A stretch of 64,000 nucleotides of DNA, taken from positions 3,124,501 to 3,188,500 of the forward strand of contig NZ_CP046703.1 of NCBI RefSeq assembly GCF_009873495.1, read 5' to 3'. Under the pieces are notes generated by a model. It saw only the letters and a list, made by a program, of their open reading frames with translations, was not told the DNA's origin and ran no database searches. Each line of letters opens with the position of its first letter. Position 1 is the stretch's first letter. This stretch comes from Nostoc sp. ATCC 53789 (GTDB taxonomy: Bacteria > Cyanobacteriota > Cyanobacteriia > Cyanobacteriales > Nostocaceae). The translations under genes were made by a program, and so were the position numbers. This document shows positions 9,501 through 15,817 of this stretch, one piece after another.

Positions 9501-9778
9501 GTTTGGGAAAAAATTTGAATCACGCCCTCAGTAGCACTAAAGGCTTCTTCTAGTGGTCTTGTGACTTCATCAACTGCTACCTCTGGGGATATTCCAGGCG
9601 CTTGTATTCGCACACCAATCCGAGGATAGGTAATTGATGGTAGTAAATCTACTGGCAACTTGACGACAAAAAAGACACCCATCACTATTACTGCCAGCGT
9701 CAGCATCAGTGTCCCGATGTGTTGGCGGATTGATATGGCACTGATACTAAATCCGCCACCGTTTTTTACTTGCTGCAT
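6530..9778 (-). CDS. RND efflux transporter, inner-membrane pump subunit
   Basis: A 1,082-residue protein of normal AcrB-family length with two halves, each with one leading and several grouped membrane helices. The start (LPVDLLPSITYP after the first helix) and the second-half counterpart (LPQEILPRINTG-like region) are typical. Helix 4 carries GIVVDNSIVMLENI, which has one of the two proton-relay acids of AcrB (the second is Asn). Helix 10 has GIVVNNAIIMVELA and lacks the lysine of AcrB; this is common in RND pumps outside the enteric drug exporters. The family exports drugs, lipids or metals using proton flow. The gene lies 54 bases downstream of its membrane-fusion partner, so the two form an operon. 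No outer-membrane channel gene is nearby. The substrate is unknown. Confidence 0.93.
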   Translation of the reverse strand: MQQVKNGGGFSISAISIRQHIGTLMLTLAVIVMGVFFVVKLPVDLLPSITYPRIGVRIQAPGISPEVAVDEVTRPLEEAFSATEGVIQIFSQTREGQINLDLYFQPGGNIDQALNDATAAFNRARSTLPESIEEPRLFKVDPSQLPVYELALTSPSLEGVDLRVFAEEELARELSVVPGVAGVDISGGVLEEVRVNIDLDRLQALGVGLTDILDELRDRNLDISGGRLLGQNAEPLTRTVGRFQNANEISNLSFEVSSPTSSTTSSLPASTTPKRRVYLRDFAEVIDGSEQQRVYVLLNGQQAVKVSIQKQPDANTINVVEGVKKRLEELRKSGLIPEGTVLTPTLDESRFIRNSISNVTSSGLIGTALAAIAVLLFLGSLRQTFIIVLAIPLASLAAIILMGLFGLSLNVFSLGGLALGVGIVVDNSIVMLENIAEGAGMTPGKDNKSRLNSQQLISQAEKSSQEVESALVASTSTNLVAVLPFLLIGGFIALLFNELILTITFSVAASILIAVTVVPMFASRMLAWKFSSGLSNFWLLREFNNRFDASTRVYSSFLTGILRWRLVTVAIVIILFGGGSLWMAPQIPQEILPRINTGQANLNAQFPPGTPLETNQKVMVAVDEIIHKQPETEYVFSTIGGSLFGNTTNANALRASSNITLKTGTNVQAYVERVTQELNKLNLAGIRLRLTPGQVRGLILSNSPVRGADVDVIIQGNDVNNLEEAGRQVLTALEEQATLARFRPDADDRQPEIQILPDWERVSALGLTATQIGQTIQTAIEGSVPTQLQRGNRLVDVRVKLNEASVQVPSQLERLPLFVDNNRQVRLSDVAKIAEAQAPGEVQRINQRQVLLIAGNLTEGASLSSALEQVSTVLNSIDLPEGITILPSAASESNQQLQSSLQLLGGLAAFLVFVVMAVQYNSLIDPLVIMFTIPLALAGGIFGLYITKTAIGATVIVGAVLLVGIVVNNAIIMVELANQILEREKVDRKTAILKAAPQRLRPILMTTITTVLGMFPLALGIGEGSEFLQPLGVVVFSGLSLATVLTLFIIPCFYTLLHDLMGGNWAKPVLSRLHGFTKKLIS

Positions 9779-9832
9779 GACTGTGGTCTGACTCCAATTA
9801 CAAATACAAAATAAAAACTCAAAACGTCATTT

Positions 9833-11398
9833 TTAATTTTGAATTTTTAATTTTGAATTCCCCGTAGGGGCTACCTCTGCTGTTTCAGAAATAATCGATA
9901 AACGTACAGCGTCTCCATCTTTTAAGGGTTGACCACTGCGAACAACATAGCGTTCTCCCGATCGCAAGCCAGATAAAATTTCCACTTTGCCATCGGCTCT
10001 TTTTCCTAATGTCACAGCACGCGCTGCCACTTTCGTGCCATCTGTTTCTTTGACCACAAATAGCGTCCCAGCAGGATTTTCTGCCCCGGCAGTATTAGCT
10101 GCGTTGGACTGGGGAGACTTACCTGTATTCTTAGAGTTGTTGCTCCCTGCTTGTTTCTGAATAGCTGTTTGCGGTACGACTACACGCTGTTGAGTCTGGT
10201 TTTCAAAGTTGACTCGTGCCAGTAATCCACTGCCAATCTTGCCTTGAGCGTTGGGAATCACTACCTCTACAGGTATTAAGCGAGCCGTAGCATCGGCAGC
10301 TGGAGAAATCCGCGTAACTCTCCCAATTAATGTTTCCTTGGGAAAGGCATCTAAGCGAACTTGTACAGACTGTCCAACCTGAATTTGTGCTAGTTCTAAT
10401 TCAGAAACTTGCACAACGACTTTGACACGGTTAAAATCGCCAATCTTTACGACTTCATTACCTGGTTGCAGAAGATTGCCTGGTTCTGTCACCTTTTCTG
10501 TAACTATGCCAGTGATGGGAGATGTCAGCCGAGCGTAAGACCTGCGTTCTTTGGTTTGGGCAACCAATGCCTGTTGGGCCAAAACTCTACCTTCGGCGGC
10601 AGCGACGGCTTGCTGTTCTGTACGGACTTGCTCTTGGGCTGCCCGCAGTGCCTGGGCTGCTGTTTTGGCCTGGGTGCGTGCTTGTTGGGCAGTTTGTTCA
10701 GCGATCGCTCCGGCTTTAAACAACCTCTGTTGCCGTTCTGAATCTGCCTGAGCTTGTACCACTTCTAGCCGTGCCCGTTCAACGTCAGCACGGGCATTGC
10801 TTACCTGATTGTTTGCCCTGGCTACTTCAGATTTCAGGGCTGCTAGTTCTGCTTCTGCTTGCTTTAATTCAGTCGAAAGTATGGCATCATCTAACTGCCC
10901 GACGTTTTGCCCAAGCTTAACTCTATCGCCCACATCAAGGTTCAAGGCTAACAAGCGACCTTCTACCTGCGATCGCAGTGATACGATGCGGAAGGGTGTT
11001 GTATTACCTGTATATTCTGGTTGTTTTTCGAGCAAGTCAGTTCTAGCGATCGCCACATCTACAGGCGTTACCCGACTACGTTCCCTATTACCAGGACTCT
11101 GAGATTGTGCATCTGCTGATTCTTTGGGCGACGAACCGCAACTCGCCGTCAGCAATCCTATAGCTACAAAACAGGAAATTAATAAACTTCTTACAGGAGT
11201 TGAGGAAAAAAAGGAATTTTCCCCTTTCACTTTGCCACCTGTTGCACAAGTACTGTTTGCAAGAAGTCTACTTTTGAAATCTGCGGTCGCCACCTCAGTT
11301 TTCACAACTGAATCTAACTGGATAATTATTAGTTGGTTAGCGACTACGGGATCTTTCATTTTCACCTGTTTGTGCGGCTTATCTTTTTCCAAAATCAT
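9833..11398 (-). CDS. RND efflux periplasmic adaptor (HlyD/AcrA family lipoprotein)
   Basis: A 521-residue membrane-fusion protein. A hydrophobic segment with a lipobox (LLTASC, Cys near residue 86) suggests lipid anchoring, although it follows an unusually long N-terminal stretch of about 70 residues; an internal start is possible. Then come a biotinyl-lipoyl half (RSQVEGRLLALNLDVGDRVK), a long Ala/Glu/Gln-rich coiled-coil hairpin (about 180-290), the second lipoyl half (RLTSPITGIVTEKVTEPGN), and beta-barrel and membrane-proximal domains. It links the inner-membrane pump to an outer-membrane channel. It is the first gene of the two-gene operon, and a 29-base palindrome lies about 110 bases upstream. 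Confidence 0.92.
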   Translation of the reverse strand: MILEKDKPHKQVKMKDPVVANQLIIIQLDSVVKTEVATADFKSRLLANSTCATGGKVKGENSFFSSTPVRSLLISCFVAIGLLTASCGSSPKESADAQSQSPGNRERSRVTPVDVAIARTDLLEKQPEYTGNTTPFRIVSLRSQVEGRLLALNLDVGDRVKLGQNVGQLDDAILSTELKQAEAELAALKSEVARANNQVSNARADVERARLEVVQAQADSERQQRLFKAGAIAEQTAQQARTQAKTAAQALRAAQEQVRTEQQAVAAAEGRVLAQQALVAQTKERRSYARLTSPITGIVTEKVTEPGNLLQPGNEVVKIGDFNRVKVVVQVSELELAQIQVGQSVQVRLDAFPKETLIGRVTRISPAADATARLIPVEVVIPNAQGKIGSGLLARVNFENQTQQRVVVPQTAIQKQAGSNNSKNTGKSPQSNAANTAGAENPAGTLFVVKETDGTKVAARAVTLGKRADGKVEILSGLRSGERYVVRSGQPLKDGDAVRLSIISETAEVAPTGNSKLKIQN

Positions 11399-11479
11399 CT
11401 GTTTTTCTCTTATTGGGGAGCTTTTGGGGTTAAACAGCCGTGTTTTACCAAGTAATTTTGAGAGATATCATTAACAAAA

Positions 11480-11569
11480 AACGGCGAGAATGAAGCATAA
11501 GCTGTATGACAGTAATTTTTGATTCAAAAATTACTGTTTTCCCACAAAATTCCAAAACTTCTCACCGTT
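11480..11569. promoter_or_regulatory. Nested inverted repeats, possible operator or attenuator
   Basis: The inner part, 11509-11537, is a perfect palindrome: 14-base arms (ACAGTAATTTTTGA and its complement) around one base. An outer pair, AACGGCGAGAA (11480-11490) and TTCTCACCGTT (11559-11569), pairs with one mismatch. The site lies 80-170 bases before the adaptor gene. Two nested symmetric elements suggest either a regulator binding site or an RNA structure; no regulator gene is adjacent. Confidence 0.45.
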
Positions 11570-11912
11570 CTACTTCTTACGCAGAGGTAGATAATCTTCT
11601 TGCAGTTAACAAATTATAAACTTTAGTATAAATATTTGTCATTTTTCTGGAATCTACCCAGAGGAGAAAGCTGGTTTTTTCCAAAGATATGAAGCTTTTT
11701 TGCTGGATATCATAATTTGGGCAGTATTACAATAATTACCCTTGTTTTTACCTACTCAATTTATTCTACTATAACTAGCAGGTATTACGGGTATTTACTA
11801 TTTTATTAAGAATGTTAAAGATTTATTGCTTAATTGTGTCTATAATGTAGTGGAAAACACAATTTCTTCTTACCCCCCTTGCGTAATATGGCAAGAAATA
11901 GGGCGACAAGTA

Positions 11913-12063
11913 CCATAGCAACCAATACGGTTCGGTTAAAGGGGAAAGGGGAAAGGGGAAAGGTTTTGAATACATCCTTTACCCTTTACCCCTTACCCCT
12001 TAACCTTTCCCCAGACTACAAGGAAAGTGAAAAATGCTTATCCGAACCGTATTGCTATAGCAA
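11913..12063. repeat. MITE-like element with CAATACGGTTCGG ends
   Basis: CAATACGGTTCGG near the left end is matched perfectly by CCGAACCGTATTG near the right end, with further partial pairing outside (ATAGCAA/TTGCTAT). Inside are AGGGGAA-type tandem units and their complement. A diverged relic of the right part (CCAGACTACAAG through TTATCCGA) is seen at about 62928-62962. It is non-coding. Confidence 0.65.
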
Positions 12064-12125
12064 CAACAGGTAAGAATGAACTTTTTTACCAGAAATATAT
12101 TTGTATTAGGTGAGGAATGTAAGGC

Positions 12126-12668
12126 GTGACATCTCTGTTTAAAACTGCACAAACCACTGATGAATCCCAGATTTCCGAATTTTTCCAGGAATCAACAGGT
12201 AAATGGCGATCGCAACGACGCTACTACACCCTACCGAAGGGAGAAACTAAGGAGATCGAGAGTATAGTTACGATCAATTTTTTAGAGCAGGGCTGTGATG
12301 AATTGCAAAACCTAGCTCAGATGCACGATTTGCCTGATACAAAGAGTTTAATCTGTGGTGCAGCAGTTGTCTGGGAAAGTACGGATGTGCTGACGGCAAA
12401 GAAAGAATCGCAAGGTTCAACAATATTTGGAGTGATGGGAAATACCTTGTATCGCGATCGCGGTTTTGCCATATCTAAACCAGTCACCGCCCAGTATTAT
12501 TTCTCCAACCCGAAAACAATGTGTTTGCGAACTGAATACAACGGTTCAGTGTTTGAAGAAGAGTTAAAGCTAATTGGCAGTAAATACCGCACCAGACAGA
12601 CTATTATCTCTCGTGCTGGTGAACAGTTGATGATTGGTCAATATTTAGAAAATAGAATAGAGAGTTAG
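12126..12668 (+). CDS. Phycobiliprotein lyase, CpcS/CpeS/CpcU family
   Basis: A 180-residue protein starting at a GTG. The family hallmark FFQESTGKWRSQRRYY lies at residues about 19-34. The rest (FLEQGCDEL, GNTLYRDRGF, MCLRTEYN) fits the 10-stranded lipocalin-like barrel of this family. Members attach phycocyanobilin or related bilins to specific cysteines of phycobiliproteins (phycocyanin beta, allophycocyanin) in the cytoplasm during phycobilisome assembly. The RRYYTLP variant looks closer to the CpcU/CpcS-III side than to the SQRTxHHL type, but the subgroup cannot be settled by eye. It is a single gene. The start is uncertain because no ATG lies nearby in frame; AAGG just upstream may serve as a weak ribosome site. 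Confidence 0.85.
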   Translation: MTSLFKTAQTTDESQISEFFQESTGKWRSQRRYYTLPKGETKEIESIVTINFLEQGCDELQNLAQMHDLPDTKSLICGAAVVWESTDVLTAKKESQGSTIFGVMGNTLYRDRGFAISKPVTAQYYFSNPKTMCLRTEYNGSVFEEELKLIGSKYRTRQTIISRAGEQLMIGQYLENRIES

Positions 12669-12846
12669 TTTATCGGGTGCGGCTGGCTGTAGTCTCACCC
12701 GTTTTGAAACTACCTAGCACCTAGCTATCAACTTGCAATATAACTTTTTATAACAATTTTTCAAACTTTCCCCCAGAAAGTTAGTCGCTATGTAAAAATT
12801 GGAAGTGAAATGAGAATTAATTCGGCGACAGTGTTTGATTTTAGTA

Positions 12847-12874
12847 TTGACAGGCTTTTCCCTTTTGGTATTAC
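12847..12874 (+). promoter_or_regulatory. Putative sigma-70 promoter of the RRM protein gene
   Basis: TTGACA, a 16-base spacer and TATTAC lie 55-82 bases before the ATG. This predicts a leader of about 45-50 bases ending in a GGAG ribosome site (TTTTGGAGACATTTA before the ATG). Cold-induced control is known for this gene family in cyanobacteria but is not shown by this sequence. Confidence 0.55.
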
Positions 12875-12928
12875 AGACTTCTCTCCGAAATCTAAATCTC
12901 TACAAACTTATGATTTTGGAGACATTTA

Positions 12929-13258
12929 ATGTCAATTTACGTTGGTAACCTCTCCTATGAAGTTACACAAGATGCGCTGAGTACTGTTTTTGCAGAATAT
13001 GGTTCTGTAAAGCGCGTTCAGCTACCTACTGACCGTGAAACAGGCCGTTTACGCGGTTTTGCTTTCGTGGAAATGAGTTCAGAAGACGAAGAAACCAAAG
13101 CCATTGAATCCCTTGATGGTGCTGAATGGATGGGTCGTGACCTTAAAGTGAATAAGGCCAAGCCCAGAGAAGACAGAGGTGGCGGTGGTTCTTTCGGTGG
13201 TAATCGTGGCGGTGGTGGCGGTGGCTACAACCGTGGCGGTGGCGGTGGTCGCTACTAA
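12929..13258 (+). CDS. Cyanobacterial glycine-rich RRM RNA-binding protein (Rbp)
   Basis: A 109-residue protein. A single RNA recognition motif fills residues 1-82, with RNP2 (IYVGNL) at 3-8 and RNP1 (RGFAFVEM) at about 42-49. The C-terminal 25 residues are Gly-rich with Arg/Asn/Tyr (RGGGGGGYNRGG). This is the standard architecture of the cold-shock-related Rbp proteins of cyanobacteria, which bind single-stranded RNA in the cytoplasm. It is monocistronic: a promoter-like sequence precedes it and a strong terminator follows. Confidence 0.93.
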   Translation: MSIYVGNLSYEVTQDALSTVFAEYGSVKRVQLPTDRETGRLRGFAFVEMSSEDEETKAIESLDGAEWMGRDLKVNKAKPREDRGGGGSFGGNRGGGGGGYNRGGGGGRY

Positions 13259-13287
13259 ACTCAGGCGAAAACCATTTAGTTTAATCT

Positions 13288-13325
13288 AGAAAAGGCTCAG
13301 GCAGAAATGCTTGAGCCTTTTTTAT
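13288..13325 (+). terminator. Rho-independent terminator of the RRM gene
   Basis: AAAAGGCTCA at 13290-13299 pairs perfectly with TGAGCCTTTT at 13312-13321, and the stem runs into a T-run of six. It begins about 30 bases after the stop codon. Confidence 0.9.
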
Positions 13326-13360
13326 TCCGGTTCAGTTAGTCATAAAAACCTTAACTTGCG

Positions 13361-13394
13361 TAGGATTGGGTTTCACTTGTTTCAACCCAACCTA
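13361..13394. repeat. Short hairpin repeat (AGGATTGGGTTT...AACCCAACCTA)
   Basis: TTGGGTT and AACCCAA with flanking TAGG/CCTA form a hairpin around a ten-base loop. It lies in the gap between the terminator of the RRM gene and the toxin-antitoxin pair on the other strand. It is probably a dispersed repeat. Confidence 0.5.
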
Positions 13395-13454
13395 TTGCTG
13401 GAGTAATTATATCTTTGATAAGACGGCTTGCAACTCTCCAATACAACCAGGTTA

Positions 13455-13697
13455 TCAAGCTGTCTCGCCATTTGCAGCTTGTGGCATCGACTCAATCAAC
13501 GCCCTTAACACTTTATTGACCGATTCTGGTGTAGTGAAAACCTGAGCCACATCTTCATCTAAGACCACAACTGTTAATTGTTGCGTTCCACTACGGGCAG
13601 CGAAGCGATTAGGCTTTGCTTTTTGATAATCGAAGCGATACTCAGCCTGAAGCTCGTCGTCAGAATTTTGCGATTGTTCAAAAGGTGTTTCGTTCAT
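13455..13697 (-). CDS. Putative antitoxin partner of BrnT-type toxin
   Basis: About 80 residues from an ATG inside the end of the toxin gene (20-base overlap; a GTG three codons earlier is also possible). The N-terminal half is acidic and polar (SQNSDDELQAEYRFDYQ). The segment KPNRFAARSG leads to QQLTVVVLDEDVAQVF, a strand-then-helix pattern like a ribbon-helix-helix DNA-binding fold, followed by a helix (SVNKVLRALIE). It does not show the classical BrnA signature that I know, so the antitoxin call rests on position, size and overlap with the toxin. Translational coupling is likely. Confidence 0.7.
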   Translation of the reverse strand: MNETPFEQSQNSDDELQAEYRFDYQKAKPNRFAARSGTQQLTVVVLDEDVAQVFTTPESVNKVLRALIESMPQAANGETA

Positions 13698-13956
13698 AAT
13701 CTTCACGTTCCTTTCGAGTAGCTAGACGGGCGCTGATGATACGGATAGTATTGGAACGCTCAGTGAAACAAATCAACAGCAAGAGATTTTGTTGAGAGTG
13801 ACCAATAATGATTTCTCGCTGCTCATCTATAGAGTGCGCTTCATCATCAAAGATCACTGCCAGAGAATTGCCGAAGACAGTTTTGGCTTCTTCAAAGCTG
13901 ACACCGTGCTTCTTCAAATTTGTGGCTGCTTTTGATTGATCCCACTCGAACTCCAT
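13678..13956 (-). CDS. brnT: BrnT-family toxin (RelE-like ribonuclease)
   Basis: A 92-residue protein with the BrnT pattern: FEWDQSKAATNLKKHGVSFEEAKTVF-like start at residues 3-28, the central RexxIG segment (REIIIGHS), and the terminal IRIISARLATRKERxxYE signature. BrnT toxins are small RNases that inhibit translation and are neutralised by the protein encoded just downstream. Toxin first, antitoxin second and overlapping is the usual BrnTA order. The pair stands alone between the RRM gene and flv1. Confidence 0.88.
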   Translation of the reverse strand: MEFEWDQSKAATNLKKHGVSFEEAKTVFGNSLAVIFDDEAHSIDEQREIIIGHSQQNLLLLICFTERSNTIRIISARLATRKEREDYERNTF

Positions 13957-13991
13957 GACTAGATCGTATCCGATTAGCTATGCAAACTTGA

Positions 13992-15704
13992 TTAATAATG
14001 AGTTGCCGACTTGCGATGATGAACGGCTGTGATGCCATCATTATCTAACAATTTGCCATTCTCGACAGTGGCATAAACTAGCCAATGGTCGCCAGATTCC
14101 ATCCGGTTTTGTACAGAACATTCCAGATATGCCAAGGCATCTGCAAGTATGGGAGAACCGTTTTCAGCTTCTTGGGCGGCGACATCGGCAAATCGGTCTT
14201 GTCCTGGGCCAAAGGGTTTGAGAAAGTGTTTCATCAACCCCAAATGATTCCCTTCTTTAAGAATATTGAGGACAAATTTGTTTCCTGTATGGGTCAGTGT
14301 TTCTACTGCCCGTTCTTTAGCGACAGCTATGGTTAAACCAGGCGGATTAAAGCTAGCTTGAGCTACCCAGGAGGCTAACATGGCACTAGAGCGATCGCCT
14401 TCTTTGGCAGTTAAAACGCACAGAGAACCAACAATACGACCAACTGCTTGTTCTACAGTTGTTGCAGGTTGACTTGGCGATCGCACTTTTCTAGCTTTCT
14501 TTAGTGCTTGGGCAAAGTCGGTTCCGGCTTCTTCACACAATTGTAAGGTGGCATCGTCGGGTTTAAATTTCACGCGGATGGTATCAAAACCAAACCGATA
14601 ACCAGCATCCTTTAATTTACCTTCAATTAAATCAACTGCTTCCCCACTCCAGCCAAAGGAACCAAAAACACCAGCGAGTTTATTATTAGTCGCGGTAGAT
14701 AGCACAATTCCTAAAGCTGTTTGCACAGGTGTGGGTGCATGACCGCCGAGAGTTGGAGAACCCATGATGAAACCACCGGCTTTTTCCACAGCCGCCCGGA
14801 TTTCTTCTGGTTCAGTAAATTCGCAGTTAATCGATTCTACAGCGACCCCAGCTTTGGTGATGCCACGAGCGATCGCTTGGGCTAAAGTTGCGGTATTTCC
14901 ATAAGCTGACGCATAAATTAACGCCACTGTCAAGTCAGCAGAAGTTTGCTGTTGACTCCATTCTCGATAAGATTTGGTCAGTTCGATTAAGCCATAACGT
15001 ACTAAAGGCCCGTGTCCATTGGCATACATTCTCACGGGGAAATCGGCTAGTTTTTCCAGCGCAGTTTCTACTTGACGGGCGTGGGGAGCCATGAGGCAAT
15101 CAAAATAATAGCGCCGATCTTCGTTATAGACTTCCCAGCCTTCATCAAATACCTGATCTCCACAAACGTGCGCCCCGAATAACTTATCTGTATAGAGAAT
15201 TTCTGTTTGCGGATCGTAGGTGCAGAGTTGATCTGCATAGCGGGGATTCGGGGTGGGAATAAATTGTAAATTATGCCCGTTACCCAAATCTAGGGTTTCT
15301 TCACCCCGCATAACCAGAATTTGCAAATCTGGATTTTCCAGCGCTGCACGTAAATTTATCGCTCCGGGATTAGAACAAACAAAGGTGATTTGTGGAGCAA
15401 TTGCTAACAAAGCTTTTAAAGTTGCAGCCCGGTTAGGGTTAACGTGTCCCAAAATTACATAATCTAAATCTTCGAGATGGAAACGCTGCTGTAAGGCTTC
15501 TAAATAAATTTCTGTAAACGTTTCCCCCGGAGGGTCAATGATGGCATTTTTATCGCTTTCAATTAAATAAGAATTAGCAGTTGTACCCTTGGCAAGGGCA
15601 TATTCAATTTCAAATCTCAGCCTTGACCAACTGCGCGATCGCAGTATTCTTGTATCTGTAGCTATTGGATAAACTTGAACATCACGAGGTTTATTTTTTG
15701 ACAT
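13992..15704 (-). CDS. flv1: Flavodiiron protein, Flv1 class
   Basis: A 570-residue three-domain protein: beta-lactamase-like core (about 30-250), flavodoxin domain (about 257-395, VALIYASAYGNTATLAQAI) and C-terminal flavin-reductase domain (about 420-570, SAMLASWVAQASFNPPG), the cyanobacterial class C architecture. The diiron-site motif is HVNPNR instead of HxExDH, and the later His and Asp positions read NPRYAD and TDKLF, so most metal ligands are missing, as known for Flv1 and Flv2. Flv1 works as a heteromer with Flv3 in NAD(P)H- or ferredoxin-dependent oxygen reduction to water. It is 114 bases downstream of the Flv3-class gene, a spacer filled with heptamer repeats. Direct adjacency in this order resembles the heterocyst-type flv3B-flv1B pair of Anabaena; that subtype call is inference. 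Confidence 0.88.
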   Translation of the reverse strand: MSKNKPRDVQVYPIATDTRILRSRSWSRLRFEIEYALAKGTTANSYLIESDKNAIIDPPGETFTEIYLEALQQRFHLEDLDYVILGHVNPNRAATLKALLAIAPQITFVCSNPGAINLRAALENPDLQILVMRGEETLDLGNGHNLQFIPTPNPRYADQLCTYDPQTEILYTDKLFGAHVCGDQVFDEGWEVYNEDRRYYFDCLMAPHARQVETALEKLADFPVRMYANGHGPLVRYGLIELTKSYREWSQQQTSADLTVALIYASAYGNTATLAQAIARGITKAGVAVESINCEFTEPEEIRAAVEKAGGFIMGSPTLGGHAPTPVQTALGIVLSTATNNKLAGVFGSFGWSGEAVDLIEGKLKDAGYRFGFDTIRVKFKPDDATLQLCEEAGTDFAQALKKARKVRSPSQPATTVEQAVGRIVGSLCVLTAKEGDRSSAMLASWVAQASFNPPGLTIAVAKERAVETLTHTGNKFVLNILKEGNHLGLMKHFLKPFGPGQDRFADVAAQEAENGSPILADALAYLECSVQNRMESGDHWLVYATVENGKLLDNDGITAVHHRKSATHY

Positions 15705-15714
15705 GGCTTTATTG

Positions 15715-15817
15715 GGTATTGGTGATTGGGTACTGGTGATTGGGTATTGGGTGTTGGGTATTTGGAAAACTTTTCCCAGTTCCTAGTCCCTAGTCCCCAG
15801 TCCCCAATCCCTAATCC
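15715..15817. repeat. Heptamer repeats between flv3 and flv1
   Basis: About seven GGGTATT/GGTGATT units are followed by CCTAGTC/CCCCAGT/CCCTAAT units of complementary character. They can form an imperfect hairpin in the transcript between two genes that probably share an operon. Confidence 0.75.

Larger units (their letters stand above)
11399..12125. other. 727-base intergenic region with a long palindrome and a MITE-like element
   Basis: Divergent region between the adaptor-RND operon and the phycobiliprotein lyase. It contains nested inverted repeats (11480-11569) and a repeat element with inverted ends (11913-12063). No coding sequence is supported; the short ORF over the element is repeat-derived. 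Confidence 0.65.
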
